Assembly (NCBI GenBank): GCA_021495925.1
Contig: JAKEKT010000085.1
Coordinates: forward strand, 62,001 to 126,000
DNA: 64,000 nucleotides
Source: Diplodia intermedia
Lineage: Eukaryota; Ascomycota; Dothideomycetes; Botryosphaeriales; Botryosphaeriaceae
Reading direction: 5' to 3'
Both the position numbers and the translations under genes were made by a program. Positions 57,074-64,000 of this stretch are shown one piece after another. The notes under the pieces are model-generated. The model did no database searches, was not told the DNA's origin, and saw nothing but the letters and a program-made list of their open reading frames with translations. Position 1 is the stretch's first letter; the number at the start of each line of letters is the position of its first letter.

Positions 57074-58392
57074 TCATGAATCCGGAATGTTGCCCAAAAA
57101 CACCACAAGAACAGCACAATATCTACTCAATGCGTCAACTAGTATCTTGGAGCTACGGATAAGTCAAGTTACTTACGCCGCAGCCGCAGCAAGGATCTCG
57201 TGGCGTCGGGCTCGCGTAAACAGTGATAGAACGGCGGAGAAAGCCAAGGTGAAGATCAGAAGCACCCCGATAGACAGAGCACTGGTACGAGAACCCTGGG
57301 TAACGTCGCTTGTCAGGTGATATAACACATAGGTCGGTATCACCAGGAGTATCAGGATCGTGACCGTGATGACTGCAGCAGCGAGCGCTTCGATGCGACT
57401 TCGAGTATACAAGTGTATGAGTGGGCCGTTGGTCTTCATTCTCGTTTCCTGATTGCCATTAGTCCACTTCAACGCTATTCGAAGCGGATTGAGGTCTCTC
57501 ACCTGGGAGCAGAATATTGTGCGGATGAACTTGGGCCGGAAAGTCTGTAGTAGCTTCTCGAGGACCATGTCGAGCCAAGCGTGTTCTCTGCCAGGCCGGA
57601 GCGTGACGATGTCTTCTTTGTGTTGAACCCATCCATCCTGCTCGCTGTCTATGTCGCCTGCGTTATGTCCGCAATAATGGCGCAAACTGTGGTATTCCGA
57701 TGTCGACGGACGTCGCATGAGCATCATTTCCCGCGCAGCGGTGAGAAGTCGAGCTGGGTAGCCATTAGTCTTTTCTTTCTTTCTTTTTAATAAACTCACG
57801 GTATGTTACTTACTATATTCGAGGAATTTTGCCTCGACCTCGTCTAGTAGCTCCTCCTTGTACTCGGACGTCTTCTCGTGAGCGTCTGTAGCCCCTCCGT
57901 CACGGGGAAAGCCATCTTGGACTTCGAGATTTTTCTCCATGTCCGAGATTTCCCTCTGCTTTCTCAGAAGAAGTCTTGCCTGAATCCAACCAAAACGGCG
58001 GTACATCATGAAGTTCTCATCGCAGTCAAGGAAAGCTGCCAGCCTTGGATTCCCTTGGGGACAGTTCTCCACTTCATTCAGTTAGCGGAAGTCTCTTCCG
58101 CAGTAGCGGAGATTGGTCTCACATATCCGGACTCTAGTTTCGAGATTACGATTTTGCCCAAGTGGAAACAGCGTCAATAGCCACTCAGCCCACCGGGGGG
58201 AATCTCTATGAGAAGAGTCTAAATCATCGTCAACGAGGACAGGTTATGAATAGAATGGGTTTGCTCACCAACTGTGGACGACTCATCACTGATTTCGCCA
58301 GTCTGAGCTGGGTCTTCTGGCGAAGTCTGGTCCGTACAGCCTGCATTGGAACACTCTTCTTGCCATTGAGCTTCCAAATCTTTCTCGGACAT
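57074..58392 (-). CDS. DUF6594-type membrane protein
   Basis: Six exons (58392-58269, 58218-58123, 58071-57814, 57753-57503, 57448-57177, 57122-57074) give 349 aa with all phases consistent. The family start is seen at ENCPQGNPRLAAFLDCDENF, then MYRRFGWIQARLLLRKQREI and a charged helical middle (coiled-coil-like, heptad-rich). The C-terminal part has three hydrophobic segments (IEALAAAVITVTILILLVI; SIGVLLIFTLAFSAVL; and YCAVLVVFLGNI in the last exon). Such proteins are numerous in filamentous fungi, often near HET, NLR or caspase-like genes, but their role is unknown. The last exon was placed because splicing GTAAGT...GAGTAG restores the usual C-terminus; reading through instead stops after AAAA. 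Confidence 0.83.
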
Positions 58393-58601
58393 TTGTGGCG
58401 GAGCTATTCAGGAGTGTGTGAAATGGATTCAAAGCATTGGCATGAGTAATGGCCTTTGTGGAAATCCATTGATTTATAGGTGATGAAATTCGAACCAAGC
58501 AAGGCGCACAACCATCTTTGCCCCATGCATAGCGGTGTAGGCTATATGCACGATCCCTGCGAGGCTCTAGGCCCTCAAGGCGGGGCTTGCAAGGCAGACG
58601 C

Positions 58602-59111
58602 TTACTTCTTTACAAAACGACTCTGTGCGAGCAATTCGTAGCCCTTGCCTCCCAACGTGTTGATCGGCTTATTTCCACTATCATTGGCATGGTACATAGG
58701 TTCTGGTTTTCTGTTGTCCACCTTTAATATCGTGGTTTTCATTGGTGGCCCTCCATCCACAATCAATCGTGGATTGTCCCCAATCTTCCAGGCAGGGGGT
58801 CGTCGTGACTGTTTCACCTCAGCTGGCTGATTGTTAGGAGTAATAGGGGCCGCAAACCTTGATATTGATGGGTCTTTCGACGTGCGAGCGCGTTCCTTTG
58901 GAGTCGGCGTGGAGAGGCTGAACGGAAGTCAGATGAGGGCAAACGATATGTGAAGAGCTCTCACATCTTGGTCGGTCGGCTCTCCGATCGCTTCTTCCGC
59001 AACTTCATTGTCCGTAACCGCACGAGCTACCTCTGCATCGGAATTTTCGTGTTCAGGTTCTTCTGGCCTCACCTCCCCGGCAACACCTTTTTCGAACTCG
59101 GTGAATGGCAT
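58602..59111 (-). CDS. Hypothetical protein, two exons
   Basis: A tentative model, 59111-58965 and 58895-58602, gives 146 aa. Exon 1 is acidic (Glu/Asp-rich, FEKGVAGEVRPEEPEHENSD). Exon 2 is basic and proline-rich and ends with NTLGGKGYELLAQSRFVKK. The donor is GTGAGA and I chose acceptor CCAAAG to keep frame; acceptor TTCAG 26 bp earlier breaks it. No domain, signal or membrane segment is recognised. A Cys-rich frame further upstream (59409-59200, with CSGCGPHD and CITCGKP) could be part of the same gene, but I could not join it. It lies between the DUF6594 and caspase-like genes. Confidence 0.4.
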
Positions 59112-59796
59112 GACCTTGGATGCGCCCCACGAGGCTTTGAAATTGACAACGGACAATTGTTCGGCTCAAGGCTCTGAATTGGATACCAGTGGCGTGTATT
59201 TACATGTCGAGCGCTGTGTGAGGCACGAGGCAGAAGGAAGGCAATTCAGGCAAATGCGCCGTGAAGGGCATGTGAAAGGCAGAAACAGGTTTTCCACAAG
59301 TGATACAACGGGCCACCGCATTGGCCAGGCATGGGCGAGGCTGCGTCTTACATGTGCAGCTGAAAGCCACTCGCCTGTCGTGCGGACCACAACCAGAACA
59401 TCCATCCAATCCCTAAGCTGTGTTTCATTCAGGAGGTGCAAGGCTCTCGCTGCCTGGGCTGCAGCCTGAAGCGGGGAAGCAGGCTTGCTGCCGCTGCAAT
59501 GCTTCAACCATACATTCTCCAACCGGATGGTGACGGCTGCTTTAGTATGATGCATGCTCAGCCTTACACGCATCTCCGGTGAAGCTGATGGGCAATTTTC
59601 TGTTGAGAAGATGATCAGCTATGACGCAGTACACTAGAGTCTCAAGGCATATTCCAGCGTAATCACTAATCGCCAGCAACCACTCTGTTTTTCCTTGTTT
59701 TTTTAATTAATACATCCTCGACGGCAGATAACAACCTATTGTTTGTACAGGGCAGCCGTACATATCCAAGAATCAACATCCCAGTCTTTGGAAGCT
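59112..59796. other. Divergent 5' region, hypothetical gene / caspase-like gene
   Basis: The minus strand holds a Cys-rich open frame (59409-59200, possible zinc-binding pairs) that might be an upstream exon of the hypothetical gene. 59580-59796 is probably the caspase-like promoter and leader, with a TTTTTTAATTAATAC AT-rich run near 59700. Confidence 0.35.
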
Positions 59797-61358
59797 ATGT
59801 CCAGCCCAGTTGAAACGGACGCTCACAGCGCACCACGCGGGGCGACTACAGCCTCGAAGCCCTTTCCAGCTAATGAGAAAGCCGAGAAGCTACGAAATGT
59901 GTTTGACAAGAACTTCAGGTCAATAACTGCGCCTGTCAAGCATGACCTTGTGTCAGTCCTCTTGCTTTCTTGGGAGCCGAAGGATTCTGACATGGATGTC
60001 TCCGCGGAGGTTCGTATTAGCCCTTGTTGTCTCCACAATAGTTTAGGAAGGCGAACTGACGGTGAGAAGCTCGATGAACTCGCTTTAGTGTTCAGAGACG
60101 AATACCAGTTCGACGTTCAGAAGAAACTTTTGAAGGAGAGTGTAAAGGTGAAACATCAACTTGATGGAATCCTCGCGGATTTCATGTATCGGACCGACGA
60201 GGTCCATAATCTCGGCATCGTCTATTATGCCGGTCATGGCTTCCGCGGCGAGGAGTTTGGGCAGCTCAACCTGACGAAGTAAGCAATGAAGAGCGTGCCT
60301 TGTCGAGAGCGGAAAACCTGACATTCCTGAATAGCAACTCAAGCCAGCAATCCCGGCAACCAGACCAACGCCGTCGCAATGCCGTTGCATGGCACGCAGC
60401 TGAGCACAGATTCATGAGATGCAACGCCGACATTCTCGTAATATTCGATTGTTGCGAGGCAGGTGCTCTTCGAGCGAGCTCTCGGGGATCTGTGGGCCAT
60501 AGCTTTGAGTTCCTGGGGGCATGTGATAGGGCTGAATACACGCCTGGTCCAGGACGACAATCATTCACATCTGCACTGATATGGGCCCTCCGCAAACTGA
60601 AAGACTCTTCGCGGGCTGGATTCGATTCCGCCGAGTTGAGGGAGAGGATCATCAGCGCACCAAATGCAGACGGCGAGCGGCTGCTTCCGGTGCTTTTCCC
60701 AAGAGACTTCCTTAGTTTCGATCATGTCTGGATATACCCAAAGGAATTGGATCAGCCCCAGCCAGCTGCCGAAAACGCCTCCACGCGAGTGTACCGGGAA
60801 AACCGGCCGCCCATGGACTACCTCGACTTGCGATTCAGATTCAGCAAACACCAGAACGAGGACCAGGTTAAGCGACTGGCCGACTTGTTGAGTCAATTCG
60901 CAAGGGAACAGGGAAGTAGCTTGGGGCTAGGCCACGTCGAGCTTCGCCAGTATGCCAGCATGTTCAAGGATTATGCGCAGACTTGCATAAAGAAGAGAAA
61001 GTTTGAGCGTCGCGGCTCCACGACCACAATTTGCATCAAGAACGGAGACGATCATGAGACTATGGTGGAAGCGGAAGTTATTCAAGGCGATCTTCCCGGG
61101 GAGCAGAAGATCCTTTTCCGGCCTGCTGTCCAACAGCTCGTTGATCAAGTGTGGGCCAGGTCCCGACAATTGACCTTGAGGAAAGTCGCAATCGTTGGCG
61201 GGTCGTTTACGGCTGGAGTAATGTGCACGTTGTTCTTCTGGCATCTATTCTTCTTTGTCCCTCACGCGCAGCTTCTACAGTTGTGGGAGTTTTGGGGTAC
61301 CCGTGGGTTCTATCCGGGGAGACCGTTGATGGTGGGAGGACCTGGTATCTGCTACTAG
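59797..61358 (+). CDS. Caspase-like (peptidase C14) protein with C-terminal membrane anchor
   Basis: Exons 59797-60009, 60067-60278 and 60344-61358 give 479 aa. The p20-like fold carries the catalytic dyad: H128 in IVYYAGHGF and Cys in ILVIFDCCEAG (C178 or C179, the latter aligned with the family Cys). A linker (ALRASSRGSV) and a C-terminal helical region follow, ending in a hydrophobic anchor at about 423-447 (VAIVGGSFTAGVMCTLFFWH and on). No metacaspase proline-rich prodomain or zinc finger is present; residues 1-40 are polar. Intron 1 has no stop and a multiple-of-three length (57 nt, GTTCGT...GTGAG), so an unspliced reading is possible, but removal gives a normal family join (SAE-KLDELALVFRD). 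Intron 2 is GTAAGC...CTCAAG. Fungal caspase-like proteins are tied to programmed cell death in some systems; a tail-anchored form would act at a membrane. Confidence 0.85.
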
Positions 61359-61421
61359 TCAACATTCGAATACCGTTCCAAGCAATGTTTGAGAATTTCC
61401 CACTCGAAAACCATACCCTCA

Positions 61422-61538
61422 CTCCCTACCCTCGCTCCCTACCCTCGCTCCCTACCCTCGCTCCCTACCCTCGCTCCCTACCCTCGCTCCCTACCCTCGC
61501 TCCCTACCCTCGCTCCCTACCCTCGCTCCCTACCCTCG
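61422..61538. repeat. 13-bp minisatellite, nine perfect units
   Basis: The unit CTCCCTACCCTCG repeats exactly nine times in 117 bp. It begins 64 bp after the caspase-like stop and overlaps the end of the dienelactone hydrolase gene on the other strand. Confidence 0.97.
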
Positions 61539-62598
61539 CTCCCCACCATCACTCTCCCCCTCACCTCCCCAAACCTCGCCCCAAACCACCTCAACGCCTG
61601 CTCCTCCGCCTCCAACCCCTTCCTCCCCTCCGCCTCATCCTCCCTATTCCCCCTAATCGCCCAGCCATGATGACACCCCTCATACCACACCACCTCATGC
61701 CTCTGCCCCTCTTCTCTCACCTTCCTCTCCAAAACCGCCCTCGCCACGTCCACATCCCCCTTCGGAAACATCTTATCAACCGCCGCGGCCGCCACGCTCA
61801 GCGGCAAGCGCACCGCCTCGACGTCCTCGGGCACGCGCACATTCGCCGGATGCGCCGTGAAGACGGCGTCAACCAACGACAACGGCTGCCTCTTCCCCGA
61901 CGACTCCACCTCGACGCGATCCGCCTCGCGGTCCGCCGCGAGCTGGAAGCACCAGTGGCCGCCCCAGCAGAAGCCCGCGGCGGCGACGGGCAGGGACGCG
62001 GTCCGAGGGTCCGCGCGGATGGCGGCGAGGAAGGGGTGCAGGCGGGCGCGGACGGCGGCGTCGGTGTTGGCGCGGGCGAAGGGGAGCCACCACGAGGCGA
62101 GGCGGGCGAGGTGGTAGGCGCGCGAGAGGAGGGCGGTGAGGCCCGGGGTTTCGAGGTTGGCGAGGGAGGTGAGGAGGGAGGGGTCGAAGGCCATGCCTGT
62201 CGAGGGTTAGGATTGGGAGTGGGTTTGTGTTGGGATGGCGTTTATTGTTTTTGTTTTGTTTTTTGGTTTGCTTTGGTGGAAGGGATAGTGGTCGCCAGGT
62301 AGCATTTGAGCGGGTGGATCTGGGAATGATGGAAAAAGGAGCAAAACGGAAGAGACGTACCATCCTGCAGCTCCGGAAGGTAGACGAGGTAGTTGCCCTT
62401 TGCGGCATAAACGTCGGCGAGGATGCGGGTGTTGACCAATTCCCAGCCGAAGACGTCGGGAAGAATGACGATGACGCCCTCAGGCTCGGTGCCTGCAGGC
62501 GGTGATGCGATGTAGCAGTCCAGGCCGTGAACCTTGTCAACCCGGCCGGAAGGAGTTCCGGTGTGGATCTCGCCTGCAGCACAGCACTGCTGGATCAT
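61517..62598 (-). CDS. Dienelactone hydrolase family protein
   Basis: Exons 62598-62361 and 62196-61517 (intron GTACGT...CGACAG) give 305 aa. The alpha/beta-hydrolase triad is C156 (AGFCWGGHW), probably D220 (AVDKMFP) and H256 (GCHHGWAIRGN). The N-terminus MIQQCCAAGEIHTGTPSG is typical of fungal dienelactone-hydrolase-like proteins, and GVIVILPDVFGWELVNTR forms the first strands. Classical members hydrolyse dienelactone in aromatic breakdown, but most fungal ones have unknown substrates. The last codons (SEGRERG) and the TAG at 61519-61517 lie inside the 13-bp minisatellite, so repeat number may change the tail. No signal peptide. Confidence 0.9.
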
Positions 62599-63465
62599 CG
62601 TGGTTGTTTTGAAATTCGTGGAGTTGAGGGAATTTCCGGGAAGGATTGAGGCGCAGCAAGAAAGACCGAAGTAGAGAAGAGACGGTTCACCAGAGAGTGA
62701 GTGCTTAGTGATTCCGTATGCAATGGGGAACGGGGGTGGTGCGACGCGGGGATGCTTCCAAGGAAGTCCTCTCTGGTAAGCGATTACAGCGAGGGCGATC
62801 TGGGCAGACGGAGGCAAGATAGCGGTGTTTGCGTAAAGAGAGCAAGTACGGGTGAGCCGGGAGGACGACGAAGAAGCTGCGGTGGAACTTTAAAGTGTTC
62901 GGGGCCAATTTTTGCGGCGCAGGCTGCAGGATTTCCAAGCACGGGAGTGGCTGGGGCTAGATTCGAGGCAGATAAGTCCCGCCTTGCAAATGTCTTCGGT
63001 GGATTGGGCTCTGGGTTAGACGTCGGCAATGCAGACGACCTTGAGCGTGCCAAGCAGGTATATCAAGGCCTTTCCCATAGTTAAAGATGGGAAACTCAGT
63101 TCCCGCCTCGTCCCGTGGAGATTATGTACTTTCGCGGACTGTTTATATCTGTAGGTAAGACGTGGGTGATGTAGACCTTTCTGAGCATGGCAAGCTTGCC
63201 GCACTGGATATCCACCATGTGGCAGCCAAAGAACGCGCTGCAGGTTGCAATCGTCTGGAGAATGGATGGCCGCATCAGTGCGGGAGTAAAGCTCTGCCAG
63301 GACGATGTTGGGGTGCAGATGGGCGAAGAAGCGAGCGGCCCAGGTTGTAGCGACGATGAGGCCGGCCACGACTTTGCTTTTCGGACTTTATACGCGGTTA
63401 AGAAAATCGCGTCACCGCAGCCCTCTTCCTCCCCACCATCCACACGCTTCTTTGCACGCCCCAAA
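62599..63465. other. Divergent 5' region, dienelactone hydrolase / fRMsr
   Basis: Open frames on the minus strand (63572-63016) overlap in two frames and show no domain I recognise. A small gene cannot be excluded. Otherwise it should hold two promoters. Confidence 0.35.
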
Positions 63466-64000
63466 ATGGTACAACTCACTGCCCCACCCAGCAAATGCCA
63501 CGGCCCTGCCGACTGATCTCTCCTCGCAAAGGTCCACGCCGAATCCTCTACCTTCGCCGCCGGCCTGACCAAGGCTGATGTCTACACTCAAGTCCTCGAC
63601 CAGGCCAAGGCCCTGATGGACGGTCAGAGGAACTGGGTACGTGTAGCGTGAACGCGCACACACAACTGGAATACTGGATGCTCATCGTGCTTTGTTGAAG
63701 GTCTGGTACGCGCCTGCTCCCACTATCGTGACAACCCCGCTGCCCGCACCATCACGCCATATCGGGGAACCAATGGTCGACCTGAGCTGACCGGACGTGC
63801 GACAGCAACACCGCCAACGTCGCCTCCCTCCTCTGGCACGCCTTGCACTCCCTCCCCGCGCCCTCGTCCGCCGTCAACTGGGCTGGCTTCTACGTCCTCG
63901 ATCCCTCGGCCGCGGAACAATTGATCCTGGGCCCCTTCCAGGGCATGGTCGCCTGCCAGACCATCCGCTTCGGTAGAGGAGTGTGCGGCGCTGCAGCGGC
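63466..64000 (+). CDS. Free methionine-(R)-sulfoxide reductase (GAF-domain fRMsr), 5' part
   Basis: Exons are 63466-63468 (ATG only), 63532-63636, 63701-63705 (five bases, GTCTG) and 63806 to beyond 64000, running off the window. Together they read MVHAESSTFAAGLTK..., NW-VC-NTANVASLLWHALHSL, AVNWAGFYVLD, then LGPFQGMVACQTIRFGRGVCGA. The VACQ and GRGVCG cysteines are the conserved redox Cys of fRMsr, which reduces free methionine-R-sulfoxide using thioredoxin. Without the micro-exon, joining W to CAACACC would shift the frame and lose NTAN; with it, the family motif W-V-C-N-T-A-N appears. Donors GTACAA, GTACGT and GTACGC and acceptors CAAAG, TGAAG and GACAG are all present. The 3' end is missing. 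Confidence 0.88.

Noticed and set aside
59200..59409. Cys-rich minus-strand frame as a zinc-finger exon
   Set aside because: CSGC and CITC pairs are suggestive, but I could not join it in frame to the downstream exons with acceptable splice sites.
61422..61538. CCCTACCCTCG repeats as an internal telomere tract
   Set aside because: The unit is 13 bp and does not match the usual fungal CCCTAA repeat; it is a minisatellite next to ordinary genes.
1..64000. CRISPR arrays, bacterial-type operons or ribosomal RNA genes
   Set aside because: None seen; no regularly spaced repeat-spacer pattern, and the genes are intron-bearing fungal genes on both strands.

Overview
The window is nuclear DNA of a filamentous ascomycete (Pezizomycotina, probably Sordariomycetes). 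The evidence is short GT-AG introns with CTAAC/CTGAC-like branch sites, GC-rich third codon positions, a HET-domain gene, a DUF6594-type gene, and two retrotransposon copies destroyed by C-to-T/G-to-A changes typical of repeat-induced point mutation (RIP). I count about 20 supported protein genes, one intron-containing tRNA gene, two RIP-degraded Ty1/copia elements, one minisatellite, one dispersed repeat pair and one frameshifted pseudogene. Exon borders were read by eye from splice signals and reading-frame continuity; no transcript evidence was available.

Layout. 1-8 kb is a housekeeping block: tRNA-Leu(UAA), CAF16-type ABC ATPase, a MOD5-type tRNA dimethylallyltransferase divergent from it, and spermidine synthase. 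8.2-34.7 kb is an accessory segment framed by two directly oriented copia elements, each exactly 5746 bp with 197-bp LTRs and 5-bp target duplications. Between them lie an F-box-like protein, a TauD-family dioxygenase divergently paired with an allantoate-permease-family transporter (a likely sulfonate-use module), a HET-domain protein, a secreted intradiol dioxygenase, and about 3.6 kb with no convincing gene. 35.4-56 kb is rich in secreted proteins: a glucose-oxidase-like GMC oxidoreductase, a class II haem peroxidase, a GH18 chitinase with an internal CBM18, an expansin-like protein with Ser/Thr/Pro repeats, a zinc alcohol dehydrogenase, a small cupin-like secreted protein, sulfiredoxin and a GPI-anchor-type protein. 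55.8-61.4 kb holds genes of the kinds linked to fungal allorecognition and cell death: a frameshifted membrane-tail gene, a DUF6594 membrane protein, a small hypothetical protein and a caspase-like protease with a C-terminal membrane anchor. The right end carries a dienelactone hydrolase whose stop codon lies in a 13-bp minisatellite, and the 5' part of a free methionine-R-sulfoxide reductase that contains a 5-nt micro-exon.

How the parts may work together (inference). The sulfonate dioxygenase and transporter form an uptake-plus-cleavage pair. The GMC oxidase could supply peroxide to the neighbouring peroxidase, while sulfiredoxin and fRMsr repair oxidative damage. The most unusual signal is a roughly 190-bp sequence shared by the 5' end of the HET gene (23.8 kb) and the head of the damaged membrane-tail gene (55.9 kb), in the same orientation relative to each gene, which may be a shared promoter module or a mobile repeat.
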